Shown here in pieces: positions 49,757 through 59,349 of a stretch of DNA of 64,000 bases. A program made the translations under genes and the position numbers. Under the pieces are notes generated by a model. It was not told where the DNA came from and did not search any database. It was given only the letters and a program-made list of their open reading frames with translations. Positions within the stretch are counted from its first letter, which is position 1; each line of letters opens with the position of its first letter. Origin of the DNA: Streptomyces camelliae (GTDB lineage Bacteria > Actinomycetota > Actinomycetes > Streptomycetales > Streptomycetaceae); assembly GCF_027625935.1 (NCBI RefSeq), contig NZ_CP115300.1:2418001-2482000 (forward strand), read 5' to 3'.

Positions 49757-52216
49757 ATGGCCCGCCGCAGCACGAAGACCCCGCCGCCCGACGACTCGTA
49801 CGAGGAGAAGATCCTCGACATCGACGTCGTGGACGAGATGCGTGGCTCCTACCTTGAGTACGCGTACTCGGTCATCTATTCGCGCGCCCTGCCGGACGCC
49901 CGTGACGGCCTCAAGCCGGTGCACCGCCGGATCGTGTACCAGATGAACGAGATGGGCCTGCGCCCCGACCGCGGCTACGTGAAGTGCGCGCGTGTCGTCG
50001 GCGAGGTCATGGGCAAGCTGCACCCGCACGGAGACGCGTCGATCTACGACGCGCTGGTGCGCATGGCCCAGCCCTTCTCCATGCGCATGCCGCTGGTCGA
50101 CGGCCACGGCAACTTCGGCTCGCTGGGCAACGACGACCCGCCGGCCGCCATGCGGTACACCGAGTGCCGGCAGGCCGAGGCCACGAGCCTGATGACCGAG
50201 TCGATCGACGAGGACACGGTCGACTTCGCGCCCAACTACGACGGCCAGGAGCAGGAGCCGGTGGCGCTGCCGGCCGCCTTCCCGAACCTGCTGGTCAACG
50301 GCTCCTCGGGCATCGCGGTCGGGATGGCGACGAACATGCCGCCGCACAACCTCGGCGAGGTGATCGCGGCCGCCCGCCACCTGATCCGGTACCCGGGCGC
50401 GGACCTCGACGCGCTGATGAGGCACGTCCCGGGCCCGGACCTGCCCACCGGCGGCCGGATCGTCGGCCTGGACGGCATCCGCGACGCGTACGCGACGGGC
50501 CGCGGCACCTTCAAGATCCGTGCCACGGTCTCGATCGAGACCGTGACCGCCCGCCGCAAGGGCCTGGTCATCACCGAACTGCCCTTCGCGGTCGGCCCCG
50601 AGAAGGTCATCGCGAAGATCAAGGACCTGGTCAACAGCAAGAAGGTCCAGGGCATCGCGGACGTCAAGGACCTCACCGACCGCGAGCACGGCCTGCGCCT
50701 GGTCATCGAGATCAAGAACGGCTTCGTGCCGGAGGCGATCCTGGAGCAGCTGTACAAGCTGACCCCGATGGAGGAGTCCTTCGGCATCAACAACGTGGCC
50801 CTGGTGGACGGCCAGCCGCTCACGCTGGGCCTGAAGGAGCTGCTGGAGGTCTATCTCGACCACCGCTTCGACGTCGTCCGGCGCCGCAGCGAGTTCCGCC
50901 GCACCAAGCGCCGTGACCGGCTGCACCTGGTCGAGGGCCTGCTCACCGCGCTGGTCGACATCGACGAGGTCATCCGGCTGATCCGGTCCAGCGAGAACTC
51001 CGCGCAGGCCAAGGAGCGCCTGATGGAGCGCTTCTCGCTGAGCGAGGTCCAGACGCAGTACATCCTCGACACGCCGCTGCGCCGGCTCACCAAGTACGAC
51101 CGCATCGAGCTGGAGGCGGAGAAGGACAAGCTCACCGCGGAGATCGCGGAGCTGACCCGGATCCTGGAGTCCGACGCGGAGCTGCGCAAGCTGGTCTCGG
51201 CCGAACTGGCCGCGGTCGCGAAGAAGTTCGGCACCGAGCGGCGTACGGTCCTGCTGGAGTCCGCGGGTGCCCAGGTGGCCGCCGTGCCGCTCCAGGTCGC
51301 CGACGACCCGTGCCGGGTGCTGATGTCCTCGACCGGCCTGCTGGCCCGTACGGCGACGGCCGAGCCGTTCCCGGAGGAGGCCGGCGCGAGGCGCGTCAAG
51401 CACGACGTGATCGTCTCGGCGGTCCCGGCGACCGCGCGGGGGGAGATCGGCGCGGTGACCTCGGCGGGCCGGCTGCTGCGGATCAACGTGGTCGATCTGC
51501 CCCAGCTGCCGGACACCGCGGCGGCCCCGACCCTGTCCGGCGGCGCCCCGCTCGCGGAGTTCGTGTCCCTGGAGGACGACGAGACGGTGGTCTGCCTGAC
51601 CACGCTGGACGAGTCGTCCCCGGGTCTGGCGCTCGGCACCGAGCAGGGTGTCGTCAAGCGCGTGGTGCCCGACTATCCCTCCAACAAGGAGGAGCTGGAG
51701 GTCATCACGCTCAAGGAGGGCGACCGGATCGTCGGCGCGGTGGAGCTGCGCACCGGCGAGGAGGACCTGGTGTTCATCACGGACGACGCGCAGCTGCTGC
51801 GCTTCCAGGCGTCCGTCGTGCGCCCGCAGGGCCGCCCGGCGGGCGGTATGGCCGGCATCAAGCTCGCGGACGGCGCGAAGGTGATCTCCTTCACGGCGAT
51901 CGACCCGGCCGCCGACGCGGTGGTGTTCACGGTGGCGGGCTCGCGCGGCACGCTGGACGACTCCGTGCAGACGACGGCCAAGCTGACTCCGTTCGACCAG
52001 TACCCGCGCAAGGGCCGGGCCACGGGCGGCGTGCGCTGCCAGCGGTTCCTGAAGGGTGAGGACTGCCTGTCGCTGGCCTGGGCCGGGCCCGCTCCCGCGC
52101 GCGCGGCGCAGAAGACCGGCAGCCCGGCCGAGCTGCCGGAGCTGGACCCGCGCCGCGACGGCTCGGGCACATCGCTGCCGAAGACGGTGGCGGTGGTCGC
52201 GGGGCCGGTGTTCTAG
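49757..52216 (+). CDS. parC: DNA topoisomerase IV / gyrase subunit A (ParC)
   Basis: 819 aa from ATG 49757 with AAGGAG 11 bases upstream; the frame extends to 49502 but that part overlaps the M16 promoter. Winged-helix/tower core with [15 protein letters not shown], the catalytic Tyr at Y134 (AMRYTECR) and the [17 protein letters not shown] (A94, D98). C-terminal beta-propeller strands with six blades (residues about 510-780). In Streptomyces this locus carries the ParC-type protein distinct from gyrA near the origin; ParE is not in the window. Decatenates chromosomes. Confidence 0.9.
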   Translation: MARRSTKTPPPDDSYEEKILDIDVVDEMRGSYLEYAYSVIYSRALPDARDGLKPVHRRIVYQMNEMGLRPDRGYVKCARVVGEVMGKLHPHGDASIYDALVRMAQPFSMRMPLVDGHGNFGSLGNDDPPAAMRYTECRQAEATSLMTESIDEDTVDFAPNYDGQEQEPVALPAAFPNLLVNGSSGIAVGMATNMPPHNLGEVIAAARHLIRYPGADLDALMRHVPGPDLPTGGRIVGLDGIRDAYATGRGTFKIRATVSIETVTARRKGLVITELPFAVGPEKVIAKIKDLVNSKKVQGIADVKDLTDREHGLRLVIEIKNGFVPEAILEQLYKLTPMEESFGINNVALVDGQPLTLGLKELLEVYLDHRFDVVRRRSEFRRTKRRDRLHLVEGLLTALVDIDEVIRLIRSSENSAQAKERLMERFSLSEVQTQYILDTPLRRLTKYDRIELEAEKDKLTAEIAELTRILESDAELRKLVSAELAAVAKKFGTERRTVLLESAGAQVAAVPLQVADDPCRVLMSSTGLLARTATAEPFPEEAGARRVKHDVIVSAVPATARGEIGAVTSAGRLLRINVVDLPQLPDTAAAPTLSGGAPLAEFVSLEDDETVVCLTTLDESSPGLALGTEQGVVKRVVPDYPSNKEELEVITLKEGDRIVGAVELRTGEEDLVFITDDAQLLRFQASVVRPQGRPAGGMAGIKLADGAKVISFTAIDPAADAVVFTVAGSRGTLDDSVQTTAKLTPFDQYPRKGRATGGVRCQRFLKGEDCLSLAWAGPAPARAAQKTGSPAELPELDPRRDGSGTSLPKTVAVVAGPVF

Positions 52217-53271
52217 TAGCCGCCGGTGCCGGGTTCTTCCTCGGTGCCCGGAACGTAGCGCAGGATGCCCCACATGCCGTGCTCATCGGCGTGTGGGGCG
52301 TCGTTCGCACACCCCTGGAGCTCCTTGTCGAGGGCTTCGGTGTCGATGCCGGAGCCGATCAGCACGAGCTGGGTACGGCGGCCGTCCCCGGCCGGCCAGG
52401 GCTCGGGGTGGAAACGCAGGAACCGGCCGACGGCATGCACGGTGTAGCGGTTGCGGACGTCGTACGGCCCGAAGTCGACGTGTCCCTTGATCCGGTACAG
52501 CCCGTCGGGGCGGCTGTCCAGGAAGCGCATGAGGCGACGCGGCTCCATCGGCGCGTCGGAGGCGAAGGACAGATTGTCGTAACCGGTGTGGAGATGACCG
52601 GCGTGCTCGTCCGTGCCGCGCTCGTGCAGGTCGTCGAAGGACAGCTGCCCGATGCGCTCCTCGCTGGGCCGGCAGTCGAAGAGGAACTCCGGGTCGATGC
52701 GGCCGTAGGTGGCGGGGACGACGGCGGCCCGGTCGGTGAGGGAGCGTACGAGGCCGAGCACCCGCTCGCCGTCCGCGGCCCGGTCGAGCTTGTTGACCAC
52801 CACGAGGTCGGCGAGGGCCAGGTGCCGGTCCAGCTCGGGATGCCGGGCGCGGGTGGCGTCGAACTCGGCGGCGTCCACGACCTCGACCAGGCCACCGTAG
52901 ACGACCCTGGGCTGCTCGCTGGCCAGCACCATCCGCACGAGTTCCTGCGGCTCGGCGAGCCCGCTGGCCTCGATGACGATCACGTCGATGCCGGCGTCGG
53001 GTGCGGCGAGCCGGTCCAGGTAGACGTCGAGTTCGCTCGCGTCGACGGCGCAGCACAGGCAGCCGTTGCCGAGCGAGACGGTCGAGTCGCCGAGGGCGCC
53101 GGCGACGGCCATCGCGTCGATCTCGATGGACCCGAAGTCGTTGACGATCGCCCCGATCCGGCTGCCTCCGCTGTGGTGCAGGAGGTGGTTGAGGAGCGTG
53201 GTCTTTCCGGAGCCGAGGAACCCTGCGAGTACGACGACGGGGATCTGCTGCGGGGTGCTGCTGTTGCCCAA
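52213..53271 (-). CDS. CobW/ZNG1-family metal-chaperone GTPase
   Basis: 352 aa from TTG 53271 with GGAGAGAGGG upstream. G3E GTPase: Walker A GFLGSGKTTLLN (17-28), metal site GCLCCAV (CxCC), Walker B/switch VIVIEASGLAEP and base-recognition NKLD. The C-terminal CobW domain (about 240-340) has LYRIKGHVDFG and FLRFHPEPWP. A His/Asp-containing loop (DEHAGHLHTGYD) may bind metal. It hands zinc or cobalt to client enzymes. The stop overlaps the convergent parC stop. Confidence 0.88.
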   Translation of the reverse strand: MGNSSTPQQIPVVVLAGFLGSGKTTLLNHLLHHSGGSRIGAIVNDFGSIEIDAMAVAGALGDSTVSLGNGCLCCAVDASELDVYLDRLAAPDAGIDVIVIEASGLAEPQELVRMVLASEQPRVVYGGLVEVVDAAEFDATRARHPELDRHLALADLVVVNKLDRAADGERVLGLVRSLTDRAAVVPATYGRIDPEFLFDCRPSEERIGQLSFDDLHERGTDEHAGHLHTGYDNLSFASDAPMEPRRLMRFLDSRPDGLYRIKGHVDFGPYDVRNRYTVHAVGRFLRFHPEPWPAGDGRRTQLVLIGSGIDTEALDKELQGCANDAPHADEHGMWGILRYVPGTEEEPGTGGY

Positions 53272-53343
53272 CGGGCGCCCTCTCTCCTGCTCTCCTGCGG
53301 ACCGACTGCCGGACCAGGATAAGAGTGGCGCACCGGGGAGGGC

Positions 53344-54510
53344 TCAGGGCTGAGCCGGTACCGCCACCGGGGGCTCCGGGCCGACGTAGCGGGCGACCGG
53401 GCGGATGATCTTCGAGTCCGCCGCCTGCTCCAGGATGTTCGCGCTCCAGCCCACCACCCGTGCCGCGGCGAAGGTGGGGGTGAACATCTCGCGGGGCAGG
53501 CCGCACAGTTCCATGACCACGCCGGCGTAGAACTCGACGTTGGTGTGGAGTTCACGGCCGGGCTTCAGCTCGGCGAGGATGGCTTCGACCGTGCGCTCGA
53601 CCTCCACCGCGAAGTCGACGCGGGGGCCGCCGAAGCTCTGGGCGATCTCGCGCAGCATCCCTGAACGCGGGTCCTCGGTGCGATAGATGGCGTGCCCGAA
53701 CCCCATGATCCGTTCGCCGCCCAGCACCCGCTCCCGGATCCAGGGGTCGATCCGGTCCGGGGTGCCGATGGCGTCCAGGGTGTCCAGGGCCCGGCTGGGC
53801 GCGCCGCCGTGCAGCGGCCCGGACAGGGCGCCCACCGCCCCGGTCAGGCAGGCCGCCACATCGGCGCCGGTGGAAGCGATGACGCGGGCGGTGAAGGTTG
53901 ATGCGTTGAATCCGTGATCAATGGTCGAGATCAAGTATTGCTCGACCGCACGCGCCCGCCGCGGCTCCGGCTCCTCACCGGTGAGCATGTACAGGTAGTT
54001 GGCCGCGTACGCGAGATCCTCGCGCGGCTCGACCGGGTCGAGGCCCTGCCCCAGCCGGTACAGCGCGGTGAGCAGTGTCGGCACGGCCGCACAGGCGGCC
54101 AGAGTGTCAGCGCGGCGCCGGTCGGCGTCGACGTCGTACACCGGCCGCATGCCCCGTGCCGCGCCGAGCAGGGACAGGGCCGTGCGCAGGCCGGACAGCG
54201 GGCCGGAGGCACGGCTCGCAGCGGCGAGCGCGGGCAGCGCGGCGCGGACCTCGCCGGGCAGCCGCCGCAGCGCGGCGGTCTCGGCCGCGAAGGCGGCGCG
54301 GCGCCGTGCGTCCGGGAGCGTGCCATGGACCAGGAGATGCCAGACGTCCTCGAAGCCGCGGGTCCGCGCGAGTTCGACGGCCGAGTACTGGCGGTAGTGG
54401 TAGAAGCCCTCCCGCCCGCGGACGTCGCCGATCTCGGTCTGGGTGACGACGACGCCCGCGAGGCCGCGCGGGGCCTCGATGAGCGGGGTGGCGGTCCTGT
54501 TGATGGACAT
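53344..54510 (-). CDS. Citrate synthase family protein
   Basis: 388 aa from ATG 54510. Joins acetyl-CoA (or propionyl-CoA) to oxaloacetate. Fold motifs: TEIGDVRGREGFYHYRQYSAVELA, HGFNASTFTARV (His), GPLHGGAPS, GFGHAIYRTEDPRSG (His) and HTNVEFYAGVVM. In the last one, the catalytic Asp of the usual NVDFYSG is Glu. It is divergent from a second, DNA-binding-domain citrate synthase, with which it may form one enzyme. Could be a methylcitrate synthase. Confidence 0.85.
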   Translation of the reverse strand: MSINRTATPLIEAPRGLAGVVVTQTEIGDVRGREGFYHYRQYSAVELARTRGFEDVWHLLVHGTLPDARRRAAFAAETAALRRLPGEVRAALPALAAASRASGPLSGLRTALSLLGAARGMRPVYDVDADRRRADTLAACAAVPTLLTALYRLGQGLDPVEPREDLAYAANYLYMLTGEEPEPRRARAVEQYLISTIDHGFNASTFTARVIASTGADVAACLTGAVGALSGPLHGGAPSRALDTLDAIGTPDRIDPWIRERVLGGERIMGFGHAIYRTEDPRSGMLREIAQSFGGPRVDFAVEVERTVEAILAELKPGRELHTNVEFYAGVVMELCGLPREMFTPTFAAARVVGWSANILEQAADSKIIRPVARYVGPEPPVAVPAQP

Positions 54511-54624
54511 GGTTCTCCTCCCTGGACTTGATCCCGACTGTCCATGCTTGACTCATCTCTTGTCAACGTTGATTCAATCAATCTATCGCCATCAAGATGT
54601 GCAGAGACGACTACCGTGACCCCC
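54511..54624. promoter_or_regulatory. Divergent operator region between the two citrate synthase genes
   Basis: Lower-GC, 114 bases. It contains two abutting palindromes: TCAACGTTGA (54563-54572) and TTGATTCAATCAA (54569-54581). A looser TTGACTCA lies about 15 bases to the left. This is the likely binding site of the helix-turn-helix head of the plus-strand protein. Confidence 0.6.
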
Positions 54625-55881
54625 ATGCGCGATCACGAACCCGCTCCCGGCCGTCCCGGACGAAGGCTGACCACCAAGGAGACCGCCGAACTGCTCGGCG
54701 TGAAGCCCGAGACGGTCTACGCGTACGTGAGCCGCGGCCTGCTCAGCAGCAGACGCGAACCCGGTGGCCGGGCCAGCACCTTCGAGGCGAAGGAAGTCGA
54801 GGCCCTCGCCCGGCGCAACCGGCGCGAGGCAGCGGCGCACCCGGGCTCCGGCGGCGACCTGTCGGTCCGGACCCGCATCACGCTGATCGAGCAGGACCGG
54901 TACTACTTCCGAGGCGTGGACGCCGTGGAGCTGGCCCTGCGGCACTCCTACGAGGAGGTCGCGGAGTGGCTGTGGACGGGCCGGCTGACCCCGGGCGTCA
55001 CCCTGTCCGCTCCCGGCCCCACGGTCGAGGTCGCCCGCCGCGCGGTGCAGGCCCTGTCCGAGCACGCCTCCCCCACCGACCGGCTCCGGGTGGCGGCGAT
55101 CGCCGCTGCGGCCGAGGACCCGCTGCGCTTCGACCTGTCCGAGGACGCCGTGCTGAACACCGCGCGGATCCTCATCCCCACGCTCGTCGCCGCACTGCCG
55201 CCGGCCCTGTACGCCCCCGAGGACGACGGTCCGCTGGCCCACCGCCTCTGGGCCCGGCTGACGGCACGCCCGGCCGATGAGGCGTCCCTGCACGTCCTGG
55301 ACACCGCGCTCGCCCTGCTCGCCGACCACGACCTGGCCGCCTCCACGCTCGCCGTCCGGGTCGCCGCCTCGGCCCGGGCGCACGCCTACGCCGCCGTCTC
55401 GGCGGGGCTCGGCGTCCTGGAGGGCCCGCTGCACGGCGCCGCGAGCAGCATGGCCCATCGCCTGCTGCTCGACGTGCTCGACCAGGGCACGGCGGTCCCG
55501 GTGATCGCCGACGAACTGCGCGCGGGCCGCCGCGTCCCCGGGCTCGGCCACCGGCTGTACGCCGGCGAAGATCCTCGCGCGCGCGTGCTGTTCGGCCTGC
55601 TGGAGCAGGTGCCGGGCGCCGAGCCCGCGCTGCTCGCGGCGCGGGACATCGTCGCCACGACCGCCCGGCACACGCCGCTGCACGCCAACGTCGACCTGGC
55701 CCTGGCGGTGTTCACGGCGTCCAGCGGCATGCCCGCCACGGCCGGCGAGACGATCTTCGCCGTCGCCCGGACGGCGGGCTGGATCGCGCACGCGCTGGAG
55801 GAGTACGGCGAGCGCCCGTTGCGCATGCGCCCCGTCGGTCACTACGTCGGCCCGCGACCGCCGCAGCCCCTGCCGGAGTAG
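54625..55881 (+). CDS. Citrate synthase with N-terminal helix-turn-helix domain
   Basis: 418 aa from ATG 54625 (GTG 54616 possible). An excisionase/MerR-like DNA-binding head at about 15-65 (LTTKETAELLGVKPETVYAYVSRGLLSSRREPG) is joined to a citrate-synthase domain (70-410). The latter has EQDRYYFRGVDAVELA, GPLHGAASSMAHR, GLGHRLYAGEDPRAR and HANVDLALAVF, where the catalytic Asp is kept. Such fusions are common in actinobacteria beside a second citrate synthase. It may be both enzyme subunit and regulator of the divergent pair. Confidence 0.85.
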   Translation: MRDHEPAPGRPGRRLTTKETAELLGVKPETVYAYVSRGLLSSRREPGGRASTFEAKEVEALARRNRREAAAHPGSGGDLSVRTRITLIEQDRYYFRGVDAVELALRHSYEEVAEWLWTGRLTPGVTLSAPGPTVEVARRAVQALSEHASPTDRLRVAAIAAAAEDPLRFDLSEDAVLNTARILIPTLVAALPPALYAPEDDGPLAHRLWARLTARPADEASLHVLDTALALLADHDLAASTLAVRVAASARAHAYAAVSAGLGVLEGPLHGAASSMAHRLLLDVLDQGTAVPVIADELRAGRRVPGLGHRLYAGEDPRARVLFGLLEQVPGAEPALLAARDIVATTARHTPLHANVDLALAVFTASSGMPATAGETIFAVARTAGWIAHALEEYGERPLRMRPVGHYVGPRPPQPLPE

Positions 55882-55915
55882 GACACGGCCGGGCCGGAAG
55901 TCGCCCCGGGCAGAG

Positions 55916-55934
55916 TCAGGTTAGGCTCACCTCT
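55916..55934 (+). promoter_or_regulatory. Iron box (DmdR/IdeR-type) at the start of the sucrase/ferredoxin-like gene
   Basis: TCAGGTTAGGCTCACCTCT lies directly before GTG 55935. It matches the actinobacterial iron-regulator consensus TTAGGTTAGGCTCACCTAA in the central 15 bases. The box abuts the start codon, so the mRNA would be leaderless or the repressor would sit on the start. Confidence 0.75.
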
Positions 55935-56876
55935 GTGAGTAGGTGTGCGACCGTCTCCCGGAGCCTCGACGAGCCCGTTTCCGGTACGGCGGCCACGGCG
56001 ACGACGTGGCTGCTGCTGGAACAGCCCGGCCCGTGGGGTGCCAAGGCGCTCACATCCAGCCATCTGGACCGCGCGCTGGGCCGGGCGCTGGAGCGCGCCG
56101 CCGACGGGACCGGCGTGCGCGTCGCGCTCATCCGGCGCCCCGGGCGGCACGCCGACCCCGGCACACCGCCGCTCCGGCATGTGTACGCGGCCCACACTGT
56201 TCCGGGAAACGTGTGGCTGCACAGCGCCACAGTCCGAGATCCGAACCGACTCCTCGGCCTCGACTTCGCCGCCCTCGGCACGGGCGACCACCGTTCCTTC
56301 GCCTCCGCTCTCGACGGTCGGCCTCACACGGGCGACCCGCTCGCGCTCGTGTGCACCAACGGCAAGCGTGACCGCTGCTGCGCCCTGCTGGGCCGTCCCC
56401 TCGCCGGCGAGCTGGCCGCCTCGGGGGTGCGCGGGGTCTGGGAGGTCACCCATCTGGGTGGGCATCGCTTCTCACCGACGGTGCTCGTCCTGCCGTACGG
56501 CTACGCGTACGGCCGCGCCGGGGCGCACACCGTCAAGGAAGCGCTGCACGGCGTCCAGGAGGGGCGCGTCGTGGTCGAAGGGTGCCGGGGGTGCTCCGCC
56601 TGGGAACGGCCCGGCCAGGCGGCCGAGCTGGCCGTCCGGTCGGCGGCGGGCGAGGACCGCGCGGGCGTGCTCAGCGTCGTACGGACCGACGGCGGCGGCC
56701 CGCGCTGGGAGGTCACCGTCGCCCACGCCGACGGGCGGCTGTGGCGGGTCACCGTGGCCCAGGGGGCGTCGCTGCCGCCGCGCCCGGAGAGCTGCGGCGC
56801 GGAGGTGCTCGGCACACCCGCGCGGATGGACGTGGTGGCCGTGCGCGAGCTGCGGCCGACAGCGCTGGCGAGTTGA
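55935..56876 (+). CDS. Sucrase/ferredoxin-like [2Fe-2S] family protein
   Basis: 313 aa from GTG 55935 (the box-to-start distance is zero). Thioredoxin-like ferredoxin fold: VCTNGKRDRCCALLGRPL and VTHLGGHRFSPTVLVLPYG give the Cys and His ligands. VVVEGCRGCSAWERPGQ adds two more Cys. Family members include proteins near siderophore genes, proposed to reduce ferric siderophores. The iron box supports that role. Enzymatic activity is not shown. Confidence 0.85.
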   Translation: MSRCATVSRSLDEPVSGTAATATTWLLLEQPGPWGAKALTSSHLDRALGRALERAADGTGVRVALIRRPGRHADPGTPPLRHVYAAHTVPGNVWLHSATVRDPNRLLGLDFAALGTGDHRSFASALDGRPHTGDPLALVCTNGKRDRCCALLGRPLAGELAASGVRGVWEVTHLGGHRFSPTVLVLPYGYAYGRAGAHTVKEALHGVQEGRVVVEGCRGCSAWERPGQAAELAVRSAAGEDRAGVLSVVRTDGGGPRWEVTVAHADGRLWRVTVAQGASLPPRPESCGAEVLGTPARMDVVAVRELRPTALAS

Positions 56877-56962
56877 GCGGCCACCTCTTTCCAAGAATTG
56901 GTCAAGAGATCCCCACCACATCCCCTGGGGCACGTCGGGTCCTCCCCCGTAACGTCTCACCC

Positions 56963-58654
56963 ATGAGCCCCACTCCCCCCGCACGCCGCCTGCGCCTGGG
57001 TCTGCCGCGACGGGTATTCTCCCAGGTGCTGCTCATGCAAGTGGCGATCGCCGCGGGAGTGGCCGTGCTCGCGACCGGGCTGTTCCTGGCGCCGCTGAGC
57101 AAGCAGCTGGACCAGGAGGCGATGCGCCGGGCACTGGCCATCGCCCAGACCACGGCCCAGGACCCGCAGATCGCCGAGGGCGTGCGGGACACCGCGCCGA
57201 CCCCCGACGGCCCGGTGCAGCAGGAGGCCGAACGGATCCGGCGGGCCACCCATGCCGAGTACATCGTGGTGATGGACCGGCGGGGCGTGCGCTGGTCCCA
57301 CACCACCCCCTCGGAGGTCGGCGAGCACGTCTCGACCAACCCCCACGACGCCCTGGCCGGCAAGCAGGTCATGGAGATCGACGACGGCACCCTGGGCCGC
57401 TCGGCCCGCGGCAAGGTGCCGCTGTACGACGCCCGGCACCGGATCGTCGGGGCGGTCTCGGTCGGCATCGCCTACGACAGCGTGCGGGCGCGGCTGATCA
57501 GCGCGATCCCGGGGCTGTTCGCGTACGCCGGCGGCGCACTCGCGGTGGGCGCGCTGGCCGCCTGGCTGATCTCCCGCCGGGTCCAGCGGCAGACCCGTGA
57601 CCTGGCCTTCTCCGATATCTCTGCGCTGCTCGCGGAGCGCGAGGCGATGCTGCACGGCATCCGGGAGGGCGTGGTCGCCCTCGACCGCGGCGGCCGGGTC
57701 CGGCTGCTCAACGACGAAGCGCGGCGGCTGCTGGGCATCGGCGACGAAGCGGTGGGCCGGACCCCCGACGAGGCGCTCGGCGAGGGCCGCACGACCGACG
57801 TCCTGGCCGGTCGGGTCACCGGCACCGACCTGCTCACCGTGCGCGGCCAGCGCGTGCTGGTCACCAACCGTATGCCCACCGGCGACGGCGGCGCCGTGGC
57901 CACCCTGCGCGACCGCACCGAACTGGAGCAGCTGGGGCGGGAACTGGACTCCACGCGCGGGCTGATCGACGCCCTGCGCGCCCAGGACCACGAGCACGCC
58001 AACCGCATGCACACGCTTCTCGGGCTGCTGGAGCTGGAGATGTACGACGAAGCCGTGGAGTTCGTCGGCGAGGTGGTCGGCGACCACCGGGTCACCGCCG
58101 AGCAGATCACCGAGAAGATCCATGACCCGCTGCTGGCCGCGCTGCTGGTCGGCAAGGCCACCGTGGCGGCCGAGCGCGGGGTCGCCCTGTGGGTGTCGGA
58201 ACGCACCCGGCTGCCGGACCGGCTGATCGATCCCCGTGGCCTGGTCACGGTCGTGGGCAACCTGGTGGACAACGCCCTGGACGCGGTCGCGGGCACGCTG
58301 CACGCGCGCGTGGAGGTCGAGTTGCGCAGTGAGGGCCGTACGGTCGTCCTCAGGGTGCGCGACACCGGGCCCGGGATCCCGGCGGACCAGCGGGAGCTGG
58401 TCTTCACGGACGGCTGGTCCACCAAGGAGCCGCCCGCACACGGCAAGCGGGGCATCGGGCTCTCCCTGGTGCGCCGGCTGGCCGAACGGCAGGGCGGCGG
58501 AGCGTCGGTGGGCGCCGCGGACGGCGGCGGCGCGGAGTTCACCGTGATCCTGCCCGAGGCACTCACCGAGCCGGAACCGGCGCCCGCGCTCGCGGGATCC
58601 GCGGAGCCGGCCCCGGAGCACATTCCCGCCGCTGCCGAGGAGGAGGCACGATGA
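56963..58654 (+). CDS. CitA/DcuS-family sensor histidine kinase
   Basis: 563 aa from ATG 56963. TM1 at about 24-44, a PAS-like sensor domain of the CitA/DcuS type outside the membrane (about 45-170), TM2 at about 180-200 and a cytosolic PAS (about 220-320). The phospho-acceptor box is DHEHANRMHTLLGLLE (near residue 343, CitA-type). The HATPase domain has VVGNLVDNALDAV, DTGPGIP and RGIGLSLVRRL. Such kinases sense C4- or tri-carboxylates such as citrate. ATGA overlap with the regulator. Confidence 0.88.
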   Translation: MSPTPPARRLRLGLPRRVFSQVLLMQVAIAAGVAVLATGLFLAPLSKQLDQEAMRRALAIAQTTAQDPQIAEGVRDTAPTPDGPVQQEAERIRRATHAEYIVVMDRRGVRWSHTTPSEVGEHVSTNPHDALAGKQVMEIDDGTLGRSARGKVPLYDARHRIVGAVSVGIAYDSVRARLISAIPGLFAYAGGALAVGALAAWLISRRVQRQTRDLAFSDISALLAEREAMLHGIREGVVALDRGGRVRLLNDEARRLLGIGDEAVGRTPDEALGEGRTTDVLAGRVTGTDLLTVRGQRVLVTNRMPTGDGGAVATLRDRTELEQLGRELDSTRGLIDALRAQDHEHANRMHTLLGLLELEMYDEAVEFVGEVVGDHRVTAEQITEKIHDPLLAALLVGKATVAAERGVALWVSERTRLPDRLIDPRGLVTVVGNLVDNALDAVAGTLHARVEVELRSEGRTVVLRVRDTGPGIPADQRELVFTDGWSTKEPPAHGKRGIGLSLVRRLAERQGGGASVGAADGGGAEFTVILPEALTEPEPAPALAGSAEPAPEHIPAAAEEEAR

Positions 58655-59331
58655 TCGAGGTCCTGATCGTGGACGACGACACCCGCGTGGCCCGGGTCAA
58701 CGCGGCCTACGTGGCGAAGGTCCCGGGCTTCCACGTGGCCGGCGAGGCGCACAGCGCGGCCGAGGCGCTGCGCCACGTGGAGACGCTGCCGCGGCTGGAC
58801 CTGGTCCTCATGGACCACTATCTGCCGGACGACACCGGTCTCGCGGTCGTCCGGGAGATGCGCCGGCGCGGCCACCAGGCCGACGTGATCATGGTGACGG
58901 CGGCGCGGGACGTGTCGACCGTGCAGGCCGCGATGCGGCAGGGGGCGCTGCAGTACCTGGTGAAGCCGTTCGCCTTCGCCGGTCTGCGGGCCAAGCTGGA
59001 GGCGTACGCCGAGCTGCGACGCACCCTGGACGGCGGCGGCGAGGCCGAACAGGCGCAGGTGGACCGGATCTTCGGCGCCCTGTCCGCGCCGTCGGAACCC
59101 GGCCTGCCCAAAGGACACTCCCCCACGACGGCGGAGCTGGTGCGCCAGGCGCTGATGAACGCCCAGGGCCCGCTGTCCGCGCAGGAGATCGCCGAGCGGA
59201 CGGGGGTGAGCCGGCAGACCGCCCAGCGCTATCTGAAGCTCCTGGAGCGCACGGGACGGGCCCGGCTCACTCTCAGGTACGGCGACGCGGGCCGCCCGGA
59301 ACACCGATACGTGTGGGCGACCCGCGTCTGA
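58651..59331 (+). CDS. CitB/DcuR-family response regulator
   Basis: 226 aa. Receiver with VDDD pocket, D55 (LVLMDHYLPDDTG) and K in YLVKPFAF. C-terminal DNA-binding domain at about 150-220 with LSAQEIAERTGVSRQTAQRYLKLLE, the winged helix of the CitB family. Coupled to the kinase by ATGA. It is about 60% similar in layout to the orphan regulator at 62302, suggesting duplication. Likely regulates a transporter or metabolic gene nearby. Confidence 0.9.
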   Translation: MIEVLIVDDDTRVARVNAAYVAKVPGFHVAGEAHSAAEALRHVETLPRLDLVLMDHYLPDDTGLAVVREMRRRGHQADVIMVTAARDVSTVQAAMRQGALQYLVKPFAFAGLRAKLEAYAELRRTLDGGGEAEQAQVDRIFGALSAPSEPGLPKGHSPTTAELVRQALMNAQGPLSAQEIAERTGVSRQTAQRYLKLLERTGRARLTLRYGDAGRPEHRYVWATRV

Positions 59332-59349
59332 ACGGACGGAGTCTGTACG

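Noticed and set aside
49724..52273. 849-codon minus-strand frame antisense to parC
   Set aside because: Low-complexity mirror frame; parC motifs on the plus strand are complete.
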